Source of the DNA: Patescibacteria group bacterium | GTDB lineage: Bacteria; Patescibacteriota; Minisyncoccia; UBA6257; JACRHW01 | NCBI GenBank assembly: GCA_028865725.1 | Contig: JAGWJP010000006.1 | Coordinates: forward strand, 1 to 39,972 | DNA: 39,972 nt | Direction: 5' to 3' | Notes under the pieces: model-generated | Told to the model about the DNA's origin: nothing | What the model saw: the letters and a program-made list of their open reading frames with translations, nothing else | Database searches by the model: none | Position numbers and translations under genes: made by a program | Shown here: positions 1-7,951 of the stretch, piece after piece | How positions within the stretch are numbered: the stretch's first letter is position 1 | Layout of the letters: the number at the start of each line of letters is the position of its first letter

Positions 1-96
1 GAATTAATCCTTCAAGCTTATATCAAGGGAAGGATCGACGGATATGAGGATTGCTTGAATATCATGATGGAACTCGAAGACTTCGAACCGTCTTAA
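1..96 (+). CDS. 3' end of small exported protein (copy of 39665-39919 end)
   Basis: The reading frame opens at base 1 (GAA TTA ATC) and stops at TAA 94-96. It is the last 31 codons of the 84-residue exported protein whose complete copy lies at 39665-39919; on the circular molecule the two are the same gene. No independent product is expected from this fragment. Confidence 0.9.
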   Translation, partial: ELILQAYIKGRIDGYEDCLNIMMELEDFEPS

Positions 97-149
97 CATT
101 TCGTTAACAAACTTCGTATGTGATTAGTGCTCAATAGGATAGATCCATA
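1..149. repeat. terminal direct repeat, left copy
   Basis: The first 149 bases are identical to the last 149 (39824-39972). The join falls inside a small coding gene, so this is most simply the overlap of a circular assembly or of a circularly permuted genome rather than a functional end. A true short terminal repeat cannot be excluded from sequence alone. Confidence 0.95.
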
Positions 150-236
150 AAGGGTGCATTTATTAAGAAATCTTAACAAAGTGTGAAGACTTGGAATAAA
201 GCATTGAGTCTCTGATAGATACGAAGTTCGTTACGT
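97..236. promoter_or_regulatory. intergenic control region with inverted repeats and operator-like palindrome
   Basis: Between the exported-protein gene and the convergent tail-fibre gene. A 15-nt arm TAACAAACTTCGTAT (105-119) recurs inverted with one mismatch at 219-233. The palindrome TTAAGA-AA-TCTTAA (163-176) overlaps a -35-like TTAACA (173-178), followed after about 17 nt by a poor -10. The same palindrome plus TTAACAAA occurs twice near 37.1 kb. No RNA gene or ORF was recognised here. A shared regulator binding site is inferred. Confidence 0.5.
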
Positions 237-1922
237 TTAAATTATGATATAATTGCTTCCATCGAACACAACTTGAGCAAAGAAGTAGTTCGTGGATTCA
301 ACAACGGAAGTAGATCCGTCAATCGTCACAGTCCCCCCAACAGTCGTTATCGTCACATTATGTGTTGAAGCAGATCCTTTATAGTCTTTGATGACAAAAG
401 ACTTTCCGGTTGTAGGAGCATTCGGCAGATCTACCGTTATCGTCCCTCCGGTAGAATCGCATTCTACGATATCGTCAGTAGAAAGGACTGTATAGGGGGA
501 AGAAGCATTTGTAATCTGCGTGATGGCATAAACACCCTGTCCTAGCGTCTTAAAGGAAGGAGCAGTAGTATAGCCTGTAGATACTAATATCTCTCCTGTC
601 GTTCCCGCTGAGTCCAAAGACTGCATCTGCTGGCTTCCATCTGCATACATCACTCCATGAGCCGTGAGATTGGTATTCTTAACGACCCCATTCACAAGGA
701 GTCCGTTGGTAGGAGGAATGGTATTTGTGGTTCCTATAGCCATATTATCGGCATAGAGAGCGATTTGCTTAATCCCTCTTCCCGGGTTTGAGAAATATCC
801 GCTATATATCAAGCTTACGGTACCGCCGAAGTTAGCAATAGGCTGTACATACACTCCATATACCGTGGAAATAGTTCCTAAGTTTCCGTTTATATTGGGA
901 AGAATATTAAGATAGGAAAGAGCAGTCGTTGTTTTTCCTGTAGGGATTTGAAATGTATCTTCAAGATAAATTATATTTGTATCAGTACTTCCATTCGGAG
1001 GATTTATGAAATTAGCCGAATAAAACATATATTGATTATTAGATCCATCCACACCGGTCACATCATTAAAAGAATAAATCGGATAAGCGCTAGTCGCCCC
1101 GGCTATTTCAAAGTATGCATTCGTATTGACCGCATTAGTCCCGAATGCAACTTTTCCGCTTACAACAAGTCCGCTCGATGGAGGAGTTTGAGTGCTATAT
1201 CCTATGCTTAAATTATCTGCATATAAAGCAATTTTATTAGTCCCGGCAGCAGGAGCGTTAAAATATCCGCCATAGGCATTGGTTATCGTGCCGGCTCCGG
1301 CAGAGCTGGAAGGAACATATATTCCGTATCCATTCGTGATCGTTCCGACATTTGTTGAGTAGTTTATATAAGATATGAGACCTGCTGCTATAGTCATTGT
1401 TTTGGCTGAGGGAGCAACCATAGTAGTAGATATTTGGATAGCAGCAGTTTGATTGCTTCCATTTGTAGGATTAAAAGACTGAACGCAATAAACCCCCAGT
1501 TGATTCGTCGATCCGTCTACTGAGGTAGCAGTCCCTTCGATAAGCAATGCATAGGCGTTCGAGGTCGTTATCTCTGCTTGTGCATCTGAGTTTAATGCTG
1601 AATTTACAGACAGCTGTTTTGTATTTAAAACGCCGGTAGAAGGATTGTAATTAAGATATCCATTCCCATCTACGTCGATCGCTCCTGCTGTCTGGGTAGT
1701 ATCAGCGGTGGTGAAGACAGGATAATAGGTTACGTTGTCAGTCTTTGCCGTGATAGCAATCGTAGAAGGAACTGCGGGGATTTGGAAAGAGGGGGCAACG
1801 CCGGTTCCGTTAGAGGTCAGAAGGTATCCTGATGTAGACGCGTCCACTCCTGACCACACACCCGCCGAGCTTAAATACTGCGTTCCTTGCTGAACAGCAT
1901 CAATTGCATTTATAAAAGCCAT
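237..1922 (-). CDS. tail-fibre-like / receptor-binding virion protein
   Basis: 561 residues, rich in Thr, Ser, Gly, Asn and Ala and almost without Lys or Arg clusters, as in phage fibre proteins. It contains two internal repeats, each with the signature ALYADN followed by SIG or AIG (near residues 233 and 388), suggesting duplicated beta modules. The C-terminal ~90 residues (STDDIVECDSTGG onward, ending in FAQVVFDGSNYIII) look like a compact beta-sandwich found at fibre ends. It is the last gene of the minus-strand late block and starts 7 bp after the stop of the preceding gene. Exact receptor and structural position are unknown. Confidence 0.7.
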   Translation of the reverse strand: MAFINAIDAVQQGTQYLSSAGVWSGVDASTSGYLLTSNGTGVAPSFQIPAVPSTIAITAKTDNVTYYPVFTTADTTQTAGAIDVDGNGYLNYNPSTGVLNTKQLSVNSALNSDAQAEITTSNAYALLIEGTATSVDGSTNQLGVYCVQSFNPTNGSNQTAAIQISTTMVAPSAKTMTIAAGLISYINYSTNVGTITNGYGIYVPSSSAGAGTITNAYGGYFNAPAAGTNKIALYADNLSIGYSTQTPPSSGLVVSGKVAFGTNAVNTNAYFEIAGATSAYPIYSFNDVTGVDGSNNQYMFYSANFINPPNGSTDTNIIYLEDTFQIPTGKTTTALSYLNILPNINGNLGTISTVYGVYVQPIANFGGTVSLIYSGYFSNPGRGIKQIALYADNMAIGTTNTIPPTNGLLVNGVVKNTNLTAHGVMYADGSQQMQSLDSAGTTGEILVSTGYTTAPSFKTLGQGVYAITQITNASSPYTVLSTDDIVECDSTGGTITVDLPNAPTTGKSFVIKDYKGSASTHNVTITTVGGTVTIDGSTSVVESTNYFFAQVVFDGSNYIII

Positions 1923-1929
1923 GTATTAC

Positions 1930-2523
1930 CTATACTACTGTTATATTTCCTACAGCGTTCAATACAATAAAGCTAGTATTTGCTACGTTGCATACGATAA
2001 AGACTGAATCGTGGGTCTTTGTGGATTGTAGATATCCTGTTGTAACAGTTGTATTTGTTGATCCGAAATAGATAGTCTGCCCTGTCGTTACGGCCAGCTT
2101 CCACCCGGTTGCATTATTCATTCCGGTTACTGCAAAGCAATCGCCTACAGCTGCTGTGGCTGGAAGAGTAACAGTCACTGTTCCTGCATTATTGGCAACA
2201 TATCCATTGTTGACAGCAGCAGTTTGAGTAGTTCCGGTTACAACACTCCAAGAAAGACCGCCACCGAGCGCATTGATCGTGATAGATCCGGCTCCGTTAG
2301 AAATGCTCACGCCCGTTCCTGCTGTTAAAGTAGCAGCGGTAGGATCTGATCCTGAATTACCGATTGGCAATTGTCCGTTTGTTAATGCAAGAGAGGTAAT
2401 CGCGTTAGAAGATCCTCCCACTAATAGGTCATGTTGCGTTACGGTGACGCCTGTCCAGGTTCCTGCTCCGTCATAATTAGCCAGTCCTGTGCTATTGGCA
2501 TTTATACTATTTGCTGTAGCCAT
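1930..2523 (-). CDS. short tail-fibre-like protein
   Basis: 197 residues of low-charge beta-rich sequence. The N-terminus (MATANSINANSTGLANYDGAG) resembles the N-terminus of the next gene's product (repeated pattern: short helix, then W-x-G-V and a Y/L-LV motif). The C-terminal half has the pattern VNNGYVANNAGTVTVTLP, shared with the neighbour at 2536-3219 (VDNGYFCTGGAVLNLALP), so both end in the same beta fold. It stops with TAG immediately before the next start, which shows that TAG works as a stop here. Role in the adhesion apparatus is inferred from context. Confidence 0.65.
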   Translation of the reverse strand: MATANSINANSTGLANYDGAGTWTGVTVTQHDLLVGGSSNAITSLALTNGQLPIGNSGSDPTAATLTAGTGVSISNGAGSITINALGGGLSWSVVTGTTQTAAVNNGYVANNAGTVTVTLPATAAVGDCFAVTGMNNATGWKLAVTTGQTIYFGSTNTTVTTGYLQSTKTHDSVFIVCNVANTSFIVLNAVGNITVV

Positions 2524-2535
2524 AATTTTTCCTTT

Positions 2536-3219
2536 TTAAACAATTGTTAAGTTACCATTACTTGCGATCACAGTCCAGACTAAATTAGCCGTTCTGCATA
2601 CTAAGGTAACGGAGTCGCCTTGAGCTGTGGAAGAAAGACTCCCTCCCACCCCTGCAGTACTCGTCTTGGAAGCGAGTCGTATTTGTTGCAAGGCAGCCTG
2701 AGTGATTGTAAATCCGCTAGATCCATCCAAGTAAATGATAATCGTATCTCCTAACGCTGACACGGCGGGAAGGGCTAAGTTAAGAACCGCTCCTCCCGTA
2801 CAGAAATAGCCATTATCAACCACTAATGTTTGGTCAGCCGATATAGTACTCCAATTCAATCCTAGATCAGATACGGAAATAGTAAGACTATTAGCAGTTT
2901 CATTTCCCGTTACGGTTACGCCTGCTCCTCCCAGAATGTTAACATTTCCGTTCGAGTCTTGATTGACCGCTACGGCATTAGTTCCTGTGAGAGTGGTAAT
3001 GCCGGGGATTATATTCCAGTTGGCCGTGACAGTTCCGTTGGATTGACTAAAGCTTAATAGTATCCACTCTTGCCCTGTAGAGCTATTGATCCATACTTGA
3101 TATAAAGGAAAATTGATATCAAGATTGGAAGGGTTTACGGTACTTACATAGGGGATATAAGGAGAAGTGCTCGTAGATCCTGAATTTATGCTGTATATTT
3201 CATTTGATCTAAATGACAT
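2536..3219 (-). CDS. tail-fibre-like virion protein
   Basis: 227 residues. The N-terminus carries the motif YQVWINSSTGQEWILLS, which recurs in the 555-residue fibre at 5397-7064 as IWINSTDNTVWTLTS, indicating a shared attachment module. The C-terminus (SALGDTIIIYLDGSSGFTITQ, then DSVTLVCRTANLVWTVI) parallels the end of the 197-residue neighbour. It lies 8 bp after the preceding gene in the same transcription unit. Paralogous modules suggest recombination among fibre genes. Confidence 0.65.
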   Translation of the reverse strand: MSFRSNEIYSINSGSTSTSPYIPYVSTVNPSNLDINFPLYQVWINSSTGQEWILLSFSQSNGTVTANWNIIPGITTLTGTNAVAVNQDSNGNVNILGGAGVTVTGNETANSLTISVSDLGLNWSTISADQTLVVDNGYFCTGGAVLNLALPAVSALGDTIIIYLDGSSGFTITQAALQQIRLASKTSTAGVGGSLSSTAQGDSVTLVCRTANLVWTVIASNGNLTIV

Positions 3220-3226
3220 GGTTTCC

Positions 3227-5038
3227 TTAGCTAAATATGTATTCGGTGATGATTACAATTCCCGATCCTCCGACTCCTCCTATATCTCCTGCATTAGAGA
3301 ATCCTTGAATGCAACCGCTTCCTCCGGCTCCCGTATTATTTTGAGCAGAAACTCCCGGACTGGCTCCCGTTTTGCTATACCCTCCTCCTCCATACATACT
3401 GGAAGCTCCGTGACCGGATATTCCCAGCTCTACCGGTCCTGATATGGAGATGGCCCAACCCGTCTCTCCATAGGTACCGTCGAATGTATAAGAAGAAACC
3501 GCAGAAGTGATCGTAGGAGCGCTTCCGAGTCCTCCGGGGGCAGAATATTGATTGACTCCCGCTGCTCCTCCATATCCTCCTCCACCTCCGGGACAACTTA
3601 CTAATGATCCTACGGAAGTAGTTCCTCCTGACCCTCCATTTCCTCCTGTATTAGCTCCGGCCGTTCCTCCTGATCCTATCGTCACGGACTGAGAAGCTCC
3701 TATAGTGCTAGATGTATAAAGAGCTTTTGCATAAGTACCCGTAGATCCTCCCCCTCCAACGCTTACCTGCGTTGAATCGGTGGAAGCTCCTCCCCCTCCT
3801 CCTCCTCCACCCCCTAAAGCTTCTATGAGGCAATAAATCATGCCTGAAGTAGGGGTATATGTTCCTGAAGAAGTAAATACTTGTATATTCAAGCTAAAAG
3901 ATGTCCAGGTCATGGCAGAAGAGCTTCCGCCTTTCGAGGTAAGTAATTGCCCTGCTGTTCCCGCTGTGATAGGAAGGTTGAAGTTATAAGTTCCCGCTGC
4001 TGCTTGCGGTAGAATGGAGACAGTTCCCGAGGTATTACCGGATAATAAGAATCCTCCTATTGAAGATCCCGCCACTCCCGATGCAACGGTAGATGTCCCT
4101 GTAATAGTTCCCGTTACATTAAGACCCGTTGTTCCATATACTGCATTTGAAGGCATTAAGAAATGATAATCCCATGTACCGTTTGTGGTACTTACCGTAC
4201 TGACGGATACTCTTGCATAAGCTCCCGGAACAATAGTTGTAATTGTAGTGACTCCATCATTAGCTACGATCGTTAAGTTCCCTGTACTGTTATTATTGAA
4301 CTCAAATATAAAGCCGGGAGTCAAAGTAGTAGCATCCGGCAATTGAAATGTTTGTGTAGTAGATCCTCTAAGCTGCTGCGTATGATTGGAGGCTGCGGTT
4401 AATATGGTAGTTCCCGCAGCAGACGTTACAAGAGATTGTCCCAATGCTATGTTTGCCCATCCGGAAACTCCATTCCCGTCTCTGGATACTATATCGCTTG
4501 TAGAAGCCGCTGCATTATAAGACAGCCAGGAAGGATTGGCAGAAGCTCCTCCGGATGCCAGCAACTTTGATGTGGAAGCATCGGGAGCGATTGAAGAAAC
4601 GACGTTAGATGCCCCTGCTACCAAGACACCGTATTGTGTTACCGTATTAGCGGTTATGGCAGAAGTTCCGTTTCCCGTAAGGACGCCCGTTAAACTTGTT
4701 GCTCCCGTTCCTCCTCCTGCTACTACGGCTGTGCCGAAGATAGGATAGGCTGCTCCCCCTTGAGAGATAAGAGGAACTCCCGAGGTGGCTGAAGGACTGA
4801 TAAGACCGATTGTAGTTGAGCCTTGCCCTACCAGCATGTCATATTGAGTAAGTCCTGTAAGCTGAGTAGTGATTGTATGAGTACTCGGATCTCCTATCGT
4901 AGTAATCGATCCCGATCCTAACTCATTAACATTATCAGATGCATCCGGCGAAACTACTCCTCCGCTATTCGGAGTCAATGTATCGATAGTAGTCTTTCCT
5001 GAAGGATTATCTGATAGTTTCGAATATTGACTCATCAA
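3227..5038 (-). CDS. large tail fibre with glycine-rich tip domain
   Basis: 603 residues. The N-terminal two thirds are Thr/Ser/Gly-rich beta repeats (pattern QYDMLVGQGSTTIGLISPS and QYGVLVAGASNVVSSIAPD recur). The last ~170 residues form a glycine-rich domain with an eight-Gly run and many GG clusters, ending GGVGGSGIVIITEY, a layout known from glycine-rich adhesin tips of phage fibres such as the gp38 type. This suggests the host-recognition tip. The start overlaps the stop of the upstream gene by ATGA, so the two are translationally coupled. Confidence 0.7.
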   Translation of the reverse strand: MMSQYSKLSDNPSGKTTIDTLTPNSGGVVSPDASDNVNELGSGSITTIGDPSTHTITTQLTGLTQYDMLVGQGSTTIGLISPSATSGVPLISQGGAAYPIFGTAVVAGGGTGATSLTGVLTGNGTSAITANTVTQYGVLVAGASNVVSSIAPDASTSKLLASGGASANPSWLSYNAAASTSDIVSRDGNGVSGWANIALGQSLVTSAAGTTILTAASNHTQQLRGSTTQTFQLPDATTLTPGFIFEFNNNSTGNLTIVANDGVTTITTIVPGAYARVSVSTVSTTNGTWDYHFLMPSNAVYGTTGLNVTGTITGTSTVASGVAGSSIGGFLLSGNTSGTVSILPQAAAGTYNFNLPITAGTAGQLLTSKGGSSSAMTWTSFSLNIQVFTSSGTYTPTSGMIYCLIEALGGGGGGGGGASTDSTQVSVGGGGSTGTYAKALYTSSTIGASQSVTIGSGGTAGANTGGNGGSGGTTSVGSLVSCPGGGGGYGGAAGVNQYSAPGGLGSAPTITSAVSSYTFDGTYGETGWAISISGPVELGISGHGASSMYGGGGYSKTGASPGVSAQNNTGAGGSGCIQGFSNAGDIGGVGGSGIVIITEYIFS

Positions 5039-5388
5039 TCACTCCTAGGTATAGCTAAGAGAACCTCTGCATAAAATGATCCTAGTGAGGGAGCAGTTCC
5101 TGTATATTTGACTAAGATAGCTGCACTTTTCGGAAAGAGATAATCACAAGCTCCTTCTCGCCCCGGGGCATTTGTCCTTAGATCATATACAGCCATACTT
5201 TGAGGGGGAAGGACAAGATTGTCATTAATACCGTCAAAAGATATCAATACGGTTCCATCGGTTGCATTCTTAAAACCGATGAGAACGGCAGGATTGGAAA
5301 GCTCCGATCCTAATATAGCATAAGAAGTGGTTAAGCTTCCGAAGGCTACTGATCTTAACGTGTCAAAGGTGGCTGCATTTATAAACAT
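5035..5388 (-). CDS. small virion-associated protein of the fibre cluster
   Basis: 117 residues, no Cys, with alternating hydrophobic beta pattern (TFDTLRSVAFGSLTTSYAILG, VLISFDGINDNLVLPPQS, VYDLRTN). It is the only compact non-repetitive protein among the fibre genes and overlaps the next fibre gene by 4 bp. It could be a fibre assembly factor or a small distal tail subunit; I do not recognise the family. Confidence 0.6.
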   Translation of the reverse strand: MFINAATFDTLRSVAFGSLTTSYAILGSELSNPAVLIGFKNATDGTVLISFDGINDNLVLPPQSMAVYDLRTNAPGREGACDYLFPKSAAILVKYTGTAPSLGSFYAEVLLAIPRSD

Positions 5389-5396
5389 GTTTTACC

Positions 5397-7064
5397 TTAC
5401 AGAGGTCTAATGATTAAATAAGCAAACTTACTTGTATCGTTTGTCTGGGTAGAGCCGGGTGTTCCTAAGATCACGCTAGTCACGGTGAAGGAAGCCCCAT
5501 TGCTGATGGTATAGGTAAACTCACCAAGCGTCGTACTTCCATTTATCCCGGTTCTGGTTAGGATGATGATATCGCCTGTAGCAATGTTCGTATTATTGAT
5601 AGTAACGGTTCCGGCAGTAAGAGTGCCCGTTCCTGCAAATCCTGTAACCCCTGCTTTAATCTCGATTTTATTCCCGAGAGTTTGGAGTTGGAGGTTTCCA
5701 TTCGTGGCAATAAAGTCTCCTGATGTTGCCGTAATTGCACCGGAAGTGGCGGTGAGGGTTGTAGATGCCGTAAGAGACCCCGTAACAGCAGTGTTTCCTG
5801 TAGCATTCCCAATGTTAACGGCTCCTGTTCCCCCTGTTCCGATTGTGGTAACTCCCGATCCGCTTGCGTTGATATGAGCAGTTCCTACAACGGCAATTGT
5901 TCCTGCTGAGGTAAACGACAGATTCCCCGCGGTAGCAGATCCTACATTAAGGACGTGAGCAGCTGCTCCTGTTCCTATATTAACCGTTCCTGCGGTAGTA
6001 GCAGCGACAGAACCGAATATGTTAGCGACTAGAGTTCCTGTGGTTGCATTTCCATTGAAAAGATTAAAGGTAGCGGTTCCCGAAGCGATTGTCCCGCTGA
6101 AAATGTCTACTGCTTCTGTAGCGCCTGCAATCGCTCCGTTGAATATCTGAACGTTTTGAGATCCTGTAGAGTTAGCCCCTCCAAGGATTTGAACCGACTG
6201 AGTCCCGGCAGAAGCTACTCCTGCCATTACTGCTAAGGTTTGATTAGCTCCGGGCGTTGCTCCATTAAGCACATTCACCGTTTGAGCTCCCGTTGCAGAA
6301 GCAGCTGACGCTACATTAAGCGTCTGAGCTGCTCCGGCCACTCCGTCCAGAAGATCCATTGTCAAGGCTCCTGTAGAGGTTCCAATGGCAATTGTTCCGG
6401 TCTGCGCAGCAGCTCCAATGGTGATGGTGGAAGCTACATCAGGAGTGATGGCAAAGTTACCCGATCCGGCTGCTAGGGTGAGGGAAGAAGCCCCACTAGT
6501 AGATCCGATAGTTACCAAGTTAGCAGCTGCTGAGGTACCGATATTAATAGTACGTCCTGATGTTCCTGTGCCGATAGTAACTGTAGCGGTGTCATTGTCA
6601 GTAGCGATGTTCATCGCTGTTCCTGCTGTCTTTAACGTAGCTCCGGCATCTCCTGTAAGAAGCCCGGTAACAGTTAAAGATCCCGGCGCTACCATGGTGG
6701 AAGAGAGAGCCAGGGTAGCTTTACCGGGAGAATTGCTTCCGCTTGTTACGATTTGGTTGGTAGTACCGGCTAGAACGATGGTTCCTCCGGTAGGAGTAAC
6801 GACGGTTGAATCATCAGTGGTTAGGGACTGAAGATCCGTAGAGGAAGCATCCGTTGTCCATGTGGCTGAGACTACGCCTGAAGACATGGAAGAACTGGTA
6901 AGAGTCCATACGGTATTATCAGTAGAGTTGATCCATATTTTCCCTACAGGATAATTAGAATCGGTAGTGGCAGGATCTCTTGTTTGGATAACAGGTACTT
7001 CTACGCCTTCCGGCTTTGATCCTGCATTAGACGTATATAGTAAAGCTCCGGGCTGGAAAGTCAT
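5397..7064 (-). CDS. tail-fibre-like protein with TIGT/NI repeats
   Basis: 555 residues from the ATG at 7064, chosen because AAGGGG lies 6 nt upstream; an in-frame ATG 9 codons earlier has no clear ribosome site. The N-terminal module (PVGKIWINSTDNTVWTLTS) is shared with the 227-residue fibre. The centre is a long series of degenerate ~14-residue beta repeats (patterns such as TVTIGTGTSGRTINIGTSA and QTLNVASA, QNVQIFNGA), typical of a triple beta-spiral or helix shaft. The C-terminus (GEFTYTISNGASFTVTSVILG...) is a globular cap. First gene of the fibre unit; a weak promoter (TTGACT, 18 nt, TATTTA) lies upstream. Confidence 0.7.
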   Translation of the reverse strand: MTFQPGALLYTSNAGSKPEGVEVPVIQTRDPATTDSNYPVGKIWINSTDNTVWTLTSSSMSSGVVSATWTTDASSTDLQSLTTDDSTVVTPTGGTIVLAGTTNQIVTSGSNSPGKATLALSSTMVAPGSLTVTGLLTGDAGATLKTAGTAMNIATDNDTATVTIGTGTSGRTINIGTSAAANLVTIGSTSGASSLTLAAGSGNFAITPDVASTITIGAAAQTGTIAIGTSTGALTMDLLDGVAGAAQTLNVASAASATGAQTVNVLNGATPGANQTLAVMAGVASAGTQSVQILGGANSTGSQNVQIFNGAIAGATEAVDIFSGTIASGTATFNLFNGNATTGTLVANIFGSVAATTAGTVNIGTGAAAHVLNVGSATAGNLSFTSAGTIAVVGTAHINASGSGVTTIGTGGTGAVNIGNATGNTAVTGSLTASTTLTATSGAITATSGDFIATNGNLQLQTLGNKIEIKAGVTGFAGTGTLTAGTVTINNTNIATGDIIILTRTGINGSTTLGEFTYTISNGASFTVTSVILGTPGSTQTNDTSKFAYLIIRPL

Positions 7065-7144
7065 AGGAAACCCCTTGGTTATGTTAATCAAAATTTAAAT
7101 ACATGGTAAATTCAAAGCAAGTCAAAAAAATAAAAGATTATGGA

Positions 7145-7173
7145 TTGAAATTAGATGAAATTTATGTTATAGT
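7145..7173 (+). promoter_or_regulatory. sigma-70-like promoter for the small-membrane-gene unit
   Basis: TTGAAA (7145-7150), 17-nt spacer, TATAGT (7168-7173), just upstream of the ORF interrupted by HEARO copy A. It would drive that RNA and the two small membrane-protein genes. Confidence 0.6.
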
Positions 7174-7187
7174 GAAACGAAAAAAAG

Positions 7188-7576
7188 ATGAAATTTTTCA
7201 AAAACCCATTAGCAAAATCTTGGGAGATCAAAAGGGATAGAACTGAATGTATAGTTACCCCGGGATATTTCCTCAGTTCCGGGCTCTAAGACTTATGTTT
7301 AAACACGCAGAAGGGTTAAGCGCGTGATGCAAGTACGTAAACCGCGGAATAACATTGTCGAGGGTTGACAGCCGGGAAAGACCGGCATTTTTAAACTTTA
7401 AAAGGAGCGAGGCTTCCCCCCAGTCCTAAAGAACCGGGTTTCCGCCTCGTAAAACGGATGAAGGGATTAATTTAGAGAAAAACTATAAAGACATTTATAA
7501 AGATGCTAAATTGAGAATAGAAACGTTTGCGATTTCAATGGGAAAGATTCCATTGAATCTAATAGTTAAAAATTGA
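7188..7576 (+). pseudogene. small ORF interrupted by HEARO element A
   Basis: Codons 7188-7245 (ATG AAA TTT ... AGA ACT G) and 7458-7576 (AT GAA GGG ... AAT TGA) join in frame when bases 7246-7457 are removed, giving a 58-residue charged protein (MKFFKNPLAKSWEIKRDRT then DEGINLEKNYKDIYK). As it stands the first part runs into the element and stops. The insertion point is exactly between G and ATGA. Function of the protein is unknown. The clean restoration of the frame is the main evidence that the element is mobile. Confidence 0.7.
7246..7457 (+). ncRNA. HEARO-type (IscB omega-RNA-like) element, copy A
   Basis: 212-nt element, nearly identical to copy B (39238-39497). Visible structure: CCCGGGA/TTCCGGG stem (a G-U pair here, A-U in copy B), CACGC/GCGTG stem, the conserved stretch GATGCAAGTACGTAAACC and then GCGGAATAACATTGTCGAG, GCCGG-GAAAGA-CCGGC hairpin, and a GCGAGGC/GCCTCG stem enclosing CCCCCCAGTCC and GAACCGGG. 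It ends immediately before ATGA, the known integration site rule of HEARO RNAs, which are omega-RNAs of IscB nucleases with a guide taken from the 5' flank (here 7230-7245). No IscB ORF is present. Family assignment is from memory of the motif, not a search. Confidence 0.7.
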
Positions 7577-7593
7577 ACTTTAAGGATCATCGT

Positions 7594-7689
7594 ATGTCAG
7601 AAATATTAGCTCATCTACTACGTGGATTTGTTTTGATTGTTTTTCTGGTGAGTGCAGTGGTAATTGTTAAGATGATGTTTAAGAAATGA
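7594..7689 (+). CDS. 31-residue single-span membrane peptide
   Basis: ATG 7594 with AAGGA 7 nt upstream. The product is MSEILAHLLRGF followed by a ~18-residue hydrophobic span (VLIVFLVSAVVIVKMMF) and a short Lys end. It sits in the same unit as the next two-span membrane protein, 27 bp away. A holin or antiholin-like peptide is possible in this position, but nothing beyond topology supports that. Confidence 0.5.
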   Translation: MSEILAHLLRGFVLIVFLVSAVVIVKMMFKK

Positions 7690-7716
7690 ACCTATTTTTG
7701 GAATAAGGAGGAGAAG

Positions 7717-7950
7717 ATGACTATTCATATTTCTTTTTTGTCGCTTTTAGGAGTTGCTTTCTCATATATAATTGGGCAGTTAATCATTTGGATGTGGGAA
7801 AAATCAGAAGATTGGGACCCTTATCAAGATCAAGACGACCCTAAAGAATTTATCCCTATTTCTTGCAAAGTAAAAAATTTATTAGAAGTATGCGGATTTT
7901 TTATTGTATGTGGATTGGTAGGATGGTTCGTGATATGGGCTATTACATGA
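7717..7950 (+). CDS. two-span small membrane protein, possible holin
   Basis: 77 residues with a strong site (AAGGAGGAG 4 nt before ATG). Hydrophobic spans at about residues 6-27 and 57-76 flank an acidic loop (WEKSEDWDPYQDQDDPKE). Size, two spans and position near the late region are compatible with a holin; there is no adjacent endolysin, so the call is tentative. Its stop is converged upon by the minus-strand ejection gene 2 bp away. Confidence 0.6.
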   Translation: MTIHISFLSLLGVAFSYIIGQLIIWMWEKSEDWDPYQDQDDPKEFIPISCKVKNLLEVCGFFIVCGLVGWFVIWAIT

Positions 7951-7951
7951 T

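Noticed and set aside
105-233. loxP-like recombination site
   Set aside because: The arms contain AACTTCGTAT as in loxP, but the spacing is about 100 bp instead of 8 and no Cre-type recombinase is present.
7246-7457. Group I or II intron
   Set aside because: The P7 or domain V sequences are absent; the conserved blocks and the ATGA boundary fit HEARO better.
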